From positions 868,001 through 932,000 of the forward strand of contig CBDFNC010000001.1 of the NCBI GenBank assembly GCA_965249895.1: 64,000 nt of DNA, written 5' to 3'. Each line of letters begins with the position of its first letter. Position 1 is the first letter of the stretch. This DNA comes from CBDFNC01 sp965249895 (lineage in GTDB: Bacteria; Pseudomonadota; Gammaproteobacteria; Enterobacterales; CBDFNC01). Of the stretch, positions 1 to 8,391 are shown one piece after another. Made by a program: the position numbers and the translations under genes. The notes under the pieces were generated by a model that worked only from the letters and a program-made list of their open reading frames with translations, was not told the origin of the DNA and made no database searches.

Positions 1-1069
1 ACAGTTTTACCAAACCACGGTTAATTTCGCTCATACATTGCGGACCGTCGAATATCATCGCGGTGATCATCTGACATAAAGAAGCGCCTGAGGTGATTTT
101 CTCATATGCATCCCGGGCGGTGAAAATACCGCCAACGGCGATTATAGTCAGCTCTCCGCGACAACGGCGATAGACATACCTTACCTGGTCGGTGGAGATG
201 CGCTGCAACGGCATACCACTCATGGCGCCTTTATGGAAAGGCACCTCATCCAGGATCTCCGGGTTATCCCTGGGTTTAGTCAGGTTAGAGCAAACTATGC
301 CGTCCATCTTGTGTTCCATACAGGCATCGACGATGGCGTCTACTTCCTGGCTACTCATATCAGCTGCAATTTTTAAATAAACCGGTTTTTCCGGCACTCT
401 GACCTTATTAATAGCGGTAAGCAGTTTGTCGAGGTTTTCTTTAATGGCGAAGGGTTCGCCATCCTGGGTATTAGGACAGCTGATATTAATAGTGTAATAG
501 TGACCGATTTCAGTAAATGCCTGATAGGTGGTGAGATAGTCCTGAATAGACAGGTCGATATCAAACACTTCGGTATTATTAGTTTTAGCGGCACTGATGC
601 CAATGGGAAGTGCAAATTTTTTGCTGGCCAGGCGGCGGGATATTTTTTCTGCGCCCTGGTTGTTTAAACCGTACCATACCAAAATAGACTTGGATTTTTT
701 CAGGCGCCATAACCTGCGTCCTGGGTTACCCGGACAAACCTTACCGGTAAAGGAGCCTAACTCGGCGAAACCAAATCCGATGGATGGGTAGATATCGGTA
801 AGAATACCGTCTTTATCAAATCCTGCAGATAAACCTATGGGATTCTGATAACTGACGCCATCCACCTTAGTATGCAGACTAGGGTGACTGTAGTAATACA
901 ACAGGCGGGTAAACGCCAGGGTAATTGGGTTGCTGGAGAGGAACTTGCCTGCAACTTTAAGGTTATCATGAGCGTCTTCGGGCTCCCAGAGGAACACCAG
1001 AGGTTTTATGATAAAGCGAAAAAAGAGTTTTAAAATAAAATTTCTTATACCAACAATAAAGCTGATCAT
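1..1069 (-). CDS. pyrD: Dihydroorotate dehydrogenase (quinone), class 2, 3' end cut by window
   Basis: Oxidises dihydroorotate to orotate in pyrimidine synthesis and passes electrons to quinone at the inner membrane. The frame is open from ATG at 1069 to the window edge, about 356 residues, and is truncated at its C-terminal side. Seen: a hydrophobic, basic N-terminus as in membrane-associated class 2 enzymes, the FMN-site motif GLSAGFDKDG, the active-site loop NISCPNT with the serine expected of class 2 enzymes, LKIAADMS, SNLTKPRDN and AVGGIFTARDAYEKI. E. coli PyrD is about 336 aa, so only a short tail is probably missing. The gene stands alone here. Confidence 0.88.
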   Translation of the reverse strand, partial: MISFIVGIRNFILKLFFRFIIKPLVFLWEPEDAHDNLKVAGKFLSSNPITLAFTRLLYYYSHPSLHTKVDGVSYQNPIGLSAGFDKDGILTDIYPSIGFGFAELGSFTGKVCPGNPGRRLWRLKKSKSILVWYGLNNQGAEKISRRLASKKFALPIGISAAKTNNTEVFDIDLSIQDYLTTYQAFTEIGHYYTINISCPNTQDGEPFAIKENLDKLLTAINKVRVPEKPVYLKIAADMSSQEVDAIVDACMEHKMDGIVCSNLTKPRDNPEILDEVPFHKGAMSGMPLQRISTDQVRYVYRRCRGELTIIAVGGIFTARDAYEKITSGASLCQMITAMIFDGPQCMSEINRGLVKL

Positions 1070-1314
1070 GGGTAGGGCACCTGTTATTAATGATTGTTAT
1101 TCTCATTCTCATTATGGCAAATTTATTAATGAATAAAAACCCCAATTTTTATTCATTATTGCTTACAAATTGCTACAGAAGTATGGTTGTTTTTTACATA
1201 TAACCTTGGCAAAGTCAGTAAGCAATCGAGAATTTTCGGTTGCTGAGATGGGGATGAAAGCTGCTTTATGGGCAACCCGGTTACTGCCCGAGAGGACATT
1301 AAAATGGAGGGATT

Positions 1315-1767
1315 ATGTGGGAGCGTTTGTGGGAAAGGCATAAAAACCCGTTTAGCTGGTTATTACGGCCAGTTTTTGGTTTTCTGATGTTTTACGGCGC
1401 ATGGATTAACAGCTGGCCAACCATAGGTTTTTGCGTATTTGGTTTAGCCACCAGCTGGTGTTGGTTTCCTAAACCCAGCAAACCTCACGCCTGGGTTGAG
1501 CGATTTATTGATGTCGAGCGGGAGTACTTGACTCCGCCATGGACCTTTAACAAGGTGTCTGGCTTGGTTGTTGTATTGGTGTTTTTACTGCTTGCTCTGA
1601 GTGCTTTCTGGTTCCACATGGCAAGTCTGGGACTCTGGTTATTTCTTGCGGGTTCGCTGCTGAAAGCGGTTTGGAGTATTAAAGTAGCCAAGTTGGCGGG
1701 TATTCCGGCAGCGGCTATCGGTGTGATATCGGCGCTTATCTGCGGCGTGTTGCTGTATCTGTATTAG
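1315..1767 (+). CDS. Small inner-membrane protein of unknown function
   Basis: Encodes 150 aa with four or five hydrophobic segments (about residues 18-50, 82-108 and 112-150) and a short charged loop around residues 55-75. Start ATG 1315 is supported by GGAGGG six bases upstream. There is no signal peptide, no enzyme motif and no family I can name with confidence. It is convergent with trhO and shares a bidirectional terminator with it. Confidence 0.7.
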   Translation: MWERLWERHKNPFSWLLRPVFGFLMFYGAWINSWPTIGFCVFGLATSWCWFPKPSKPHAWVERFIDVEREYLTPPWTFNKVSGLVVVLVFLLLALSAFWFHMASLGLWLFLAGSLLKAVWSIKVAKLAGIPAAAIGVISALICGVLLYLY

Positions 1768-1772
1768 TATTC

Positions 1773-1804
1773 CTTTAATGCCCGGCTCTCACCGGGCATT
1801 AAAG
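1773..1804. terminator. Bidirectional intrinsic terminator
   Basis: Perfect 13-bp stem (1773-1785 with 1792-1804, CTTTAATGCCCGG) and a 6-base loop, between the convergent membrane-protein gene and trhO. The A/T-rich stem base can supply a U tract on both strands. Confidence 0.85.
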
Positions 1805-1814
1805 TAAGTATAAG

Positions 1815-2798
1815 TTAAGCCTGCTTCTCTCTCTGGCGCTCTTTTTCCTGTTTTTTCTCCAGACGGCGTTGCTCAATCACTTTAGCAGCGTCTCCGCCTA
1901 CGTGTTGTTCGCCGCGTGATATAGCCAATTGAACCTGCTTTTCGCGTTCCAGGAAGCGGGCTTTCTGCTCCGGAGTATGCTTATCAAAACAGCGGGGACA
2001 ACTGACCCCTTCAATAAACTTTTCGTCTTGTTTCTCCGGTTCGGTGATGGGGAAACGACAGGCGTTACATTGGTCATATTGACCTTTTTCCAGCTGGTGG
2101 TTAACCGCTACACGACCGTCAAATACAAAACATTCACCTTGCCACATGGTTTCTTTTTCTGGCACTTCTTCCAGATACTTTAGGATACCGCCTTCAAGGT
2201 GGTAAACCTGGTCAAAACCTTGCTCTTTCAGATAAGCTGTACTTTTTTCACAGCGAATACCACCTGTGCAGAACATGGCGACTTTTTTATGCTTTTGCGG
2301 ATCTAAGTTTTCTTTGACGTACTGAGGAAACTCACGGAAGGTATCCGTTTTAGGATTGATGGCATTTTCAAAGGTGCCAATCTCTACTTCATAGTCGTTG
2401 CGGGTATCAACCAGCAAGACTTCAGGATCGGAAATTAACGCGTTCCAGTCTTTCGGTTTTACGTAACTGCCCACCACCTGGTTTGGATCTATACCTTCCA
2501 CGCCCATGGTGACAATTTCTTTTTTCAATTTAACCTTGGTGCGGTTAAAGGGCATGTTGGCGTCATATGATTCTTTGTATACCAAGCCAGCGAGGCGGGG
2601 GTTGGTTTTAAACCAGGCTAATAACGCGTCAATACCTTTACGGTCACTGGCCACTGTGCCATTGATACCTTCACGGGCGAGTAACAAAGTACCGCGTACC
2701 TGGTTATCCTCCATCACCTTAAGGAGGTTAGGGCGAATAGACTCGAAGTCTTCGAGACTGACGAATTTATAAAGTGCACAAACTACATATTCTGACAT
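1815..2798 (-). CDS. trhO: tRNA uridine(34) hydroxylase, rhodanese family
   Basis: TrhO (YceA) makes 5-hydroxyuridine at the wobble base of certain tRNAs, the first step toward cmo5U or mo5U. The protein is 327 aa (E. coli about 350). It has an N-terminal acylphosphatase-like fold (residues 1-90), a rhodanese domain (about 115-215) with active loop FCTGGIRCEKS carrying Cys177 and Cys183, a Cys-rich segment (CNACRF and CPRCFD, about 250-280), and a basic, Lys/Glu-rich tail. It is monocistronic with a normal start at 2798. Identification rests on the characteristic loop and overall architecture. Confidence 0.9.
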   Translation of the reverse strand: MSEYVVCALYKFVSLEDFESIRPNLLKVMEDNQVRGTLLLAREGINGTVASDRKGIDALLAWFKTNPRLAGLVYKESYDANMPFNRTKVKLKKEIVTMGVEGIDPNQVVGSYVKPKDWNALISDPEVLLVDTRNDYEVEIGTFENAINPKTDTFREFPQYVKENLDPQKHKKVAMFCTGGIRCEKSTAYLKEQGFDQVYHLEGGILKYLEEVPEKETMWQGECFVFDGRVAVNHQLEKGQYDQCNACRFPITEPEKQDEKFIEGVSCPRCFDKHTPEQKARFLEREKQVQLAISRGEQHVGGDAAKVIEQRRLEKKQEKERQREKQA

Positions 2799-2920
2799 TG
2801 TTTTTCCTTCTGCATACTGGAACGTAAAACCAGTGCATATTAATAAGGCGGCGATTGTAGCAAAAATTGTTTAGTCCGCTCAACAATCCGAGCTGCAAAT
2901 GCGGTAGAGAGACCTTTGCT

Positions 2921-3238
2921 ATGCCCAGTGCCAGTGAGCACTCCCTTAAGGTGGTGCTCGAAAGAATGCGTTATTATTACCCCTTTTTCCCGGCCCACGC
3001 GGCTGGTCTAGGTGATGAAGCTTATTTCCTGATTGAAGAAGCCAGTGACTTTATCCCCACTTGGACTGGCTGTAGCGATAATTTCCATGGCAGTGCTGTT
3101 ATCGAGAAGCTGGACCCGTATATTCTCGAGTAGCGTGACAACTTGATTTACCAAATACATCAGAGTTGGACACCTGACAATATCAAGGCCAACTGGCGGG
3201 CGGTCAGGGAGCAGGCCTATCAAATAGATAAGCGATAA
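2921..3238 (+). pseudogene. Decayed ORF interrupted by an in-frame TAG
   Basis: From ATG 2921 the frame runs 70 codons to a TAG at 3131, then continues without further interruption for another 34 codons to TAA at 3236. The second part reads like normal protein (QSWTPDNIKANW, REQAYQIDKR), which suggests a single gene broken by a nonsense change. The product is not recognised. No clear ribosome-binding site precedes the ATG, so the true start may be lost too. It could also be chance open frame. Confidence 0.35.
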
Positions 3239-3265
3239 AAAAGCCCGCCTAAGACCAAGGCGGGC
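3236..3265 (-). terminator. Intrinsic terminator of the glycerol ABC operon
   Basis: Stem GCCCGCC (3243-3249) with GGCGGGC (3259-3265) and a 9-base loop. Read on the minus strand it is followed by a six-U tract (3237-3242). It lies 134 bases downstream of glpV. Confidence 0.8.
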
Positions 3266-3398
3266 CGGGTAAATAACCCCAAATACGTGAAGTACTACAT
3301 AATGCTTGTTGGTCTACCACCCGCCTTAGACCCATAAACCAAACCTTGATCTCCCTAGGAGGAGTCGTTTGTTAAAGCGGGCGGTATCCCGGTCGCCC

Positions 3399-5126
3399 TT
3401 ATTTAGCGGCGATGAGATCGGCGTACGCGATGGTTTTACCCTGAGGCTTCTCGTTGTTCAGCTTGGGCTTTGGTGCGCCAGGTTGCGATAACCAGTGTTC
3501 GGCGCTCAGCTTCGGATTCAGCTTAGGACCACATTCGCCCTGTACCTTGCTGCGCTCAATACGCTGCATCACTTTATCCTGCGCCTTGGCCAGGCCGTCG
3601 AGCGCTTTCTGAGGTGTTTTCTCACCACTAGCGGCTTCCGATACGTACTGCCACCAAAGCTGCGCCAGTTTTGGATAATCCGGCACATTCAGACCCGTTG
3701 GCGTCCACTGTTTACGCGCATCGCTGCGGTAAAATTCAACCAAACCACCCAGTCTAGGCGCGGCTTCAGTCATGGCATCGGAATTAATATCCGACTCACG
3801 AATTGGGGTCAGACCCACCAGTGTCTTCTTCAGGCTGACGGTCTTGGAAACCACAAACTGGGCATATAACCAGGCGGCTTTACGACGATCCAAAGGCGTG
3901 CTGTCCAGGAAGGTCCAGGAACCTGCATCTTGATAACCCAGCTTCATGCCTTCTTCCCAGTAAGGACCACGAGGCGAAGGTGCCATACGCCACTTCGGTG
4001 TGCCGTCTTCGTTTACCACAGGCAAACCTGGTTTGGTCATATCGGCGGCAAAAGCTGTGTACCAGAAGATTTGCTGGGCAATGGCGCCCTGTGCCGGAAC
4101 CGAACCGGCTTCGCCGAAGGTCATGCCTGGGGCTTCAGGTGGCGCATATTGCTTTAACCAATCCACGTATTTAGTGGTGGCGTAAACCGCAGCCGGACCA
4201 TTGGTGGCGCCGCCACGCTCGACACTTGATCCCACCGGCTGACAGCCCTCCATACGAATTCCCCATTCATCGACGGGAAGTCCGTTTGGCAGGCCCTTAT
4301 CGCCAGCCCCCGCCATGGAGAACCAGGAATCGGTGAAACGCCAGCCCAGGGAAGGATCTTTTTTACCGTAATCCATATGGCCGTAGACGGGGTTACCATC
4401 GATTTCTTTTACGTCATTGGTAAAGAACTCGGCAATATCCTCATAGGCAGACCAGTTAAGCGGTACACCCAGTTCATAACCGTACTTACCTTTAAACTTG
4501 GCTTTTAGATCTGCGCGTTCAAACCAGTCGGCGCGGAACCAGTACAGGTTGGCGAACTGCTGATCCGGCAATTGGTAAATTTTACCGTCCGGGCCTGTGG
4601 TGAAGCTCAGACCAATAAAGTCGTTTAGATCCAGAGTAGGCAGGGTGACGTCTTTACCTTCGCCAGCCATAAAGTCACTAATAGGAACCACTTTACCGTA
4701 GCGGAAGTGGGTGCCGATCAGGTCGGAGTCATTGACATAGGCGTCATAAATATTACGACCGGACTGCATCTGAGTCTGCAGTTTTTCGACTACATCACCT
4801 TCCTGGATCAGATCATGGTTTACTTTAATACCTGTGATCTCGGTGAAGGCTTTAGCCAGCACTTTTGACTCGTACTCGTGAGTGGTGATGGTTTCTGAAG
4901 CAACGTTGATTTCCATGCCGCGGAAAGGTTTCGCGGCTTCCATAAACCATTTCAACTCTTCTTGCTGCTGGTCTGTGGTCAAGGTCGAAGGGGTAAATTC
5001 GGACGATAACCATTTTTCGGCGGCATCCGTGTATTGGTCTGCCCAGCTCATAGTTGAGATACCCGCCAACATGCAAGCGATGGTCAGACGACGGATCCTT
5101 GATGGTTTAGTTGTTTCTCTGTGCAT
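3399..5126 (-). CDS. glpV: Glycerol ABC transporter, periplasmic substrate-binding protein
   Basis: The secreted binding component of the GlpSTPQUV-type glycerol importer known from Rhizobium; it captures substrate in the periplasm and delivers it to GlpP/GlpQ. It is 575 aa with a signal peptide (basic start, hydrophobic core TIACMLAGISTMSWA, cleavage near residue 29) and a mature domain of the extracellular solute-binding type 1 class. The length, about 570 aa, matches GlpV rather than the usual 400-450 aa sugar-binding proteins. It is the last gene of the operon, 64 bases after glpU. The glycerol assignment comes from the operon and its DUF2160 partner, not from binding-site residues. Confidence 0.82.
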   Translation of the reverse strand: MHRETTKPSRIRRLTIACMLAGISTMSWADQYTDAAEKWLSSEFTPSTLTTDQQQEELKWFMEAAKPFRGMEINVASETITTHEYESKVLAKAFTEITGIKVNHDLIQEGDVVEKLQTQMQSGRNIYDAYVNDSDLIGTHFRYGKVVPISDFMAGEGKDVTLPTLDLNDFIGLSFTTGPDGKIYQLPDQQFANLYWFRADWFERADLKAKFKGKYGYELGVPLNWSAYEDIAEFFTNDVKEIDGNPVYGHMDYGKKDPSLGWRFTDSWFSMAGAGDKGLPNGLPVDEWGIRMEGCQPVGSSVERGGATNGPAAVYATTKYVDWLKQYAPPEAPGMTFGEAGSVPAQGAIAQQIFWYTAFAADMTKPGLPVVNEDGTPKWRMAPSPRGPYWEEGMKLGYQDAGSWTFLDSTPLDRRKAAWLYAQFVVSKTVSLKKTLVGLTPIRESDINSDAMTEAAPRLGGLVEFYRSDARKQWTPTGLNVPDYPKLAQLWWQYVSEAASGEKTPQKALDGLAKAQDKVMQRIERSKVQGECGPKLNPKLSAEHWLSQPGAPKPKLNNEKPQGKTIAYADLIAAK

Positions 5127-5190
5127 TTCCTTGCTCCTTTACGAACATTATTGTTAGTTAAATTACAGTCTTTTTATTTTGTTATGGTGC

Positions 5191-5463
5191 TTACCCCCAC
5201 TTCATTACTATCCCTAACCAAATAACCGAGAGCCCAAATGGCACCCAGATGTTAATTTCACTCATGCCAATAAAACCAAGGTGAATAAAAGCCCCGCTTA
5301 ACAGGCCGATAAATAATCTGTCGCCCCGGGTAGTGCTGATGGGCAAAAAGCCCTTTCTGTCGGTACAGGGAAACTTAATTTCCAGTACCGTCATGGTGAT
5401 TAAAATCAACGCTATCCCGGTGAAGAACAGCGCAGATGGTGTAGTCCAAGACATCCAGCTCAT
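5191..5463 (-). CDS. glpU: DUF2160-type small membrane protein of the glycerol ABC transporter
   Basis: Encodes 90 aa with two to three membrane segments (about residues 12-30, 50-66 and 68-88) and a short polar loop containing a single Cys. Proteins of this size and family (DUF2160) occupy the glpU position between permease and binding protein in Rhizobium-type glycerol operons. Its molecular role in transport is not established. It is separated from glpQ by 106 bases that hold a degenerate copy of the glpQ end, unlike the tight spacing elsewhere in the operon. Confidence 0.75.
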   Translation of the reverse strand: MSWMSWTTPSALFFTGIALILITMTVLEIKFPCTDRKGFLPISTTRGDRLFIGLLSGAFIHLGFIGMSEINIWVPFGLSVIWLGIVMKWG

Positions 5464-5487
5464 GGTGTATTTCCTTTATTTCTTTGT

Positions 5488-5560
5488 TTAAACGCAATCA
5501 GGCAAAGCCCTTAGCGACTGCGATACTGGGAGTCGGATAAACCAAACCATGGGACTCCCT
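5488..5560. repeat. Degenerate partial copy of the glpQ 3' end
   Basis: Bases 5488-5560 resemble 5569-5633, the last codons of glpQ. Shared blocks are the stretch CCCTTAGCGAC, preceded by similar GCRAAR sequence, and further on AACCAAACCA with TCCC. Read on the minus strand the copy still spells Val-Ala-Lys-Gly-Phe-Ala before a stop, as glpQ does before its last four residues. The middle is diverged and contains a GGGAGTC/GACTCCC inverted repeat (5528-5534 with 5553-5559). It is not a full gene. Confidence 0.5.
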
Positions 5561-5569
5561 TTACCCGTT

Positions 5570-6370
5570 TTAGACGCGGCCCAGTGCGAAACCCTTAGCG
5601 ACGTGGTTACGCACGAACCAAACCACGACGATTCCCGGCAATATGGTCAAGACCCCGGCGGCGGCGAGCACGCCCCAATCGATACCGGATGCGCTCACGG
5701 TACGGGTCATCACCGCGGAGATGGGTTTGGCGTCCACCGAGGTCAAGGTTCTGGCCAGCAAGAGTTCTACCCAGCTGAACATAAAGCAGAAGAATGCCGT
5801 TACCCCGATGCCTGAACTTATTAAGGGCAGGAATATCTTGCCGAAGAACTTAGGAAAGCTGTAACCGTCGATATAGGCGGTTTCATCTATCTCCCTTGGT
5901 ACGCCCGACATAAAACCTTCCAGGATCCATACCGCCAGAGGCACGTTAAACAAGCAATGGGCCAGGGCGACGGCGATATGGGTGTCGAACAAACCCACCG
6001 AGGAGTAAAGCTGGAAAAACGGCAATAGAAATACAGCCGGCGGTGCCATACGGTTGGTGAGCAGCCAGAAGAATAAGTGCTTGTCGCCCACGAAACGGTA
6101 GCGGGAGAAAGCATAAGCCGCAGGCAAAGCCACCATCAGGGTGATCACCATGTTCATCACCACATAGGTCACCGAGTTGACATAACCCATGTACCAGGTG
6201 GGATCTTGAAAGATCACCAGGTAGTTGTTAAATGTCCAGTTTTGTGGGAAAAAAGTCAGCCCACTCATAATCTCCTGGTTGTCTTTAAAGGACATATTCA
6301 GCAGCCAATAAATCGGCAGCATTAAGAACAGCACATACAAGCTAAGGCCGAACTTTTTACGTTTTTGCAT
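5570..6370 (-). CDS. glpQ: Glycerol ABC transporter permease (MalG-like)
   Basis: Inner-membrane permease that pairs with GlpP to form the glycerol channel. It is 266 aa with six predicted membrane helices, the first at residues 10-30. The EAA-type cytoplasmic loop that docks the ATPases reads EIDETAYIDGYSFPKFFGKIFLP (quoted here only as its key part IDETAYIDG), about residue 160. It ends VAKGFALGRV. It follows glpP by 52 bases. Assignment comes from the EAA loop plus operon order S-T-P-Q-U-V. Confidence 0.85.
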   Translation of the reverse strand: MQKRKKFGLSLYVLFLMLPIYWLLNMSFKDNQEIMSGLTFFPQNWTFNNYLVIFQDPTWYMGYVNSVTYVVMNMVITLMVALPAAYAFSRYRFVGDKHLFFWLLTNRMAPPAVFLLPFFQLYSSVGLFDTHIAVALAHCLFNVPLAVWILEGFMSGVPREIDETAYIDGYSFPKFFGKIFLPLISSGIGVTAFFCFMFSWVELLLARTLTSVDAKPISAVMTRTVSASGIDWGVLAAAGVLTILPGIVVVWFVRNHVAKGFALGRV

Positions 6371-6422
6371 TTTGATTCCCTGCTTTTTTACTTTGGGGTA
6401 TTTGGTTCATCGTGACGCTCTG

Positions 6423-7286
6423 TTACGAGGTTTTGGTATGAGTCATAGCGGTATAGAACAGCCAGCTCACCAGCAAAATAATCAGGAAGTAGATAATGGA
6501 GAATGCCCCAGCAGGTCCGATATCGAACTGGCCTATGGCCATCTTGGTCAACGCCTGACTTAAAAAGGTGGTGGTGTTGCCCGGGCCGCCACCTGTGAGA
6601 ACGAAGGGTTCGGTGTAAATCATAAAGCTGTCCATAAAGCGTAATAACACGCCGATCAAAAGTACGCTTTTCAGCTTGGGCAACTGGATAAAACGGAAGA
6701 TGGACCAGCTGGACGCTCTGTCGATACGCGCCGCCTGATAATAGGCGTCCGGAATTGCTCGAAGGCCTGAGTAGCAGAGCAGGGCAATTAATGATGTCCA
6801 GTGCCACACATCCATCAGCAGGACGGTGAACCAGGCGTCAATGGGATTGGCCGCATAGTTGTAATCTATTCCCAGGCTGTTTAGCGCCCAGCCAAACAAA
6901 CCTATATCGGCGCGACCGAATATTTGCCAGATAGTGCCCACTACGTTAAGCGGGATCAGCAGTGGAATCGCCAGCACGATAAGGAAGAATACCGAGCCCC
7001 GGCCTTTGGCTGGCATCATCAGGGCCACCAGAATGCCCAGCGGCACCTCAATCAGCAAGATGGAGAAGGAAAAGCCGAATTGCCTGAGTAATGCCCCTTG
7101 CAAGCGCTCGTCATTGAGCATCTCGCGATACCATTCTGTGCCGACGAAGTAGGCGGTATTGGCGTCGAAAATATCCTGTATCGAATAGTTGACCACTGTC
7201 ATCAGTGGGATCACGGCACTGAAGGCCACCAGTAGAAACACAGGCAGCACCAAAAACCAGGCCTTATTGTTTTGAACCTTATCCAT
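6423..7286 (-). CDS. glpP: Glycerol ABC transporter permease (MalF-like)
   Basis: Second inner-membrane permease, 287 aa with about six membrane helices (first at residues 11-33) and the EAA-type loop ARIDRASSWSIFRFIQLP near residue 185. It starts inside the last codon of glpT (1-base overlap at 7286), so translation is probably coupled. The binding-protein-dependent permease signature and operon place are clear; glycerol specificity is inferred from glpU, glpV and the ATPase pair. Confidence 0.85.
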   Translation of the reverse strand: MDKVQNNKAWFLVLPVFLLVAFSAVIPLMTVVNYSIQDIFDANTAYFVGTEWYREMLNDERLQGALLRQFGFSFSILLIEVPLGILVALMMPAKGRGSVFFLIVLAIPLLIPLNVVGTIWQIFGRADIGLFGWALNSLGIDYNYAANPIDAWFTVLLMDVWHWTSLIALLCYSGLRAIPDAYYQAARIDRASSWSIFRFIQLPKLKSVLLIGVLLRFMDSFMIYTEPFVLTGGGPGNTTTFLSQALTKMAIGQFDIGPAGAFSIIYFLIILLVSWLFYTAMTHTKTS

Positions 7287-8386
7287 TACTCACTCCCTTG
7301 GGCCACTAGGCATTCGTCCAGGTATAGCATCATCCATTGCTCGGGAAAGCTGATGTAGGCTGTTTTTTCCGGTACTTTTTGATCTTCTTGCAGGCGGGCT
7401 TTGATTTCCTGGTTGCCAATTGTCAGGGTCAGGATCTTATAGGTGCCAAGATCCTCTACATGCACGACATTGGTTTGATAAGCATCTGGATTTTCCGACT
7501 CCCACACATGTACAAACTCCGGGCGGATACCGATTTTCAGGTTATCTGTGATGCTTTCGTTTAGTACCGCGAGATACTCCTGGCCCATAGGGATATCGAT
7601 GTCGTCAAAAACTACCCCAGTTTCGCTGCGTTTGACTTCAATCAGATTCATTCCCGGGCTGCCGATGAAGTAACCTACAAACGTATGGGCAGGGGTCTCG
7701 AACAACTCTCTTGGAGTACCGAACTGCACCACCTGGCCGTTGTACATAACGGCTATTTTGTCGGCGAAGGTGGAGGCTTCCAGTTGATCGTGGGTGACGT
7801 ATACCATAGTGACGTTAAACTGCTGGTGGATCTGCTTCAGTTTACGGCGCAGTTTCCATTTTAGTTGGGGATCTATAACCGTCAGGGGCTCATCGAACAG
7901 GATGGCGGATACATCGTCTCGCACCAGGCCGCGGCCCATGGAGACTTTCTGTTTCTCATCCGCGGTGAGGTGTTCGGCTCTTTTGTTCAGTACATTGGTC
8001 AGTTCCAGAATTTCAGCTATTTCAGTGACCTTGGACTGTATCTTGGCCTTGCTAGCCTTCATATTGCGCAGTGGAAACGCCAGGTTGTCGAACACAGTCA
8101 TGGTGTCGTAAATCACCGGGAACTGAAAAACCTGGGCAATATTTCTCTCCTGGGGAGGTAAATCATTGACCTTGATACCGTCAAACAGGACTTCGCCGTC
8201 CGAAGGTTGCAGCAGGCCGGAGATAATATTGAGCAAAGTAGACTTGCCGCAGCCTGAAGGCCCTAGCAGGGCGAAAGCGCCGCCTTGTTCCCAGGTATGC
8301 GTCATTTCACGAATGGCGTAACTGGCCTGGGAGCCTTTGTGTTTCTCATAGGTATGGGCTAATGCATTTAGCTTAATCTCTGCCAT
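7286..8386 (-). CDS. glpT: Glycerol ABC transporter ATPase GlpT (degenerate signature motif)
   Basis: Cytoplasmic ATPase of 366 aa: nucleotide-binding domain (1-240) plus a TOBE-like C-terminal regulatory domain. Walker A is GPSGCGKST, Walker B ILFDEPLTVID, Q-loop QVFQFP, and the switch histidine is present in VYVTHDQ. The ABC signature is abnormal: LTADEKQK stands where LSGGQ is expected. GlpS keeps its signature and lost its histidine, so the pair should build one canonical and one degenerate ATP site. Five bases after glpS, overlapping glpP by one. Not to be confused with the E. coli glycerol-3-phosphate antiporter also named GlpT. Confidence 0.85.
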   Translation of the reverse strand: MAEIKLNALAHTYEKHKGSQASYAIREMTHTWEQGGAFALLGPSGCGKSTLLNIISGLLQPSDGEVLFDGIKVNDLPPQERNIAQVFQFPVIYDTMTVFDNLAFPLRNMKASKAKIQSKVTEIAEILELTNVLNKRAEHLTADEKQKVSMGRGLVRDDVSAILFDEPLTVIDPQLKWKLRRKLKQIHQQFNVTMVYVTHDQLEASTFADKIAVMYNGQVVQFGTPRELFETPAHTFVGYFIGSPGMNLIEVKRSETGVVFDDIDIPMGQEYLAVLNESITDNLKIGIRPEFVHVWESENPDAYQTNVVHVEDLGTYKILTLTIGNQEIKARLQEDQKVPEKTAYISFPEQWMMLYLDECLVAQGSE

Positions 8387-8391
8387 GATAA

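Noticed and set aside
3131..3133. Amber codon read as pyrrolysine
   Set aside because: No pyl genes are visible, and decay is a simpler explanation.
3495..4399. Several plus- and minus-strand ORFs of 60-124 codons inside glpV
   Set aside because: They are shadows of the glpV frame, with no ribosome-binding site and no protein-like motifs.
3286..5560. Shared motif ATAAACCAAACC near 3333 and 5535
   Set aside because: Only about a dozen bases match; too short to claim a repeat family.
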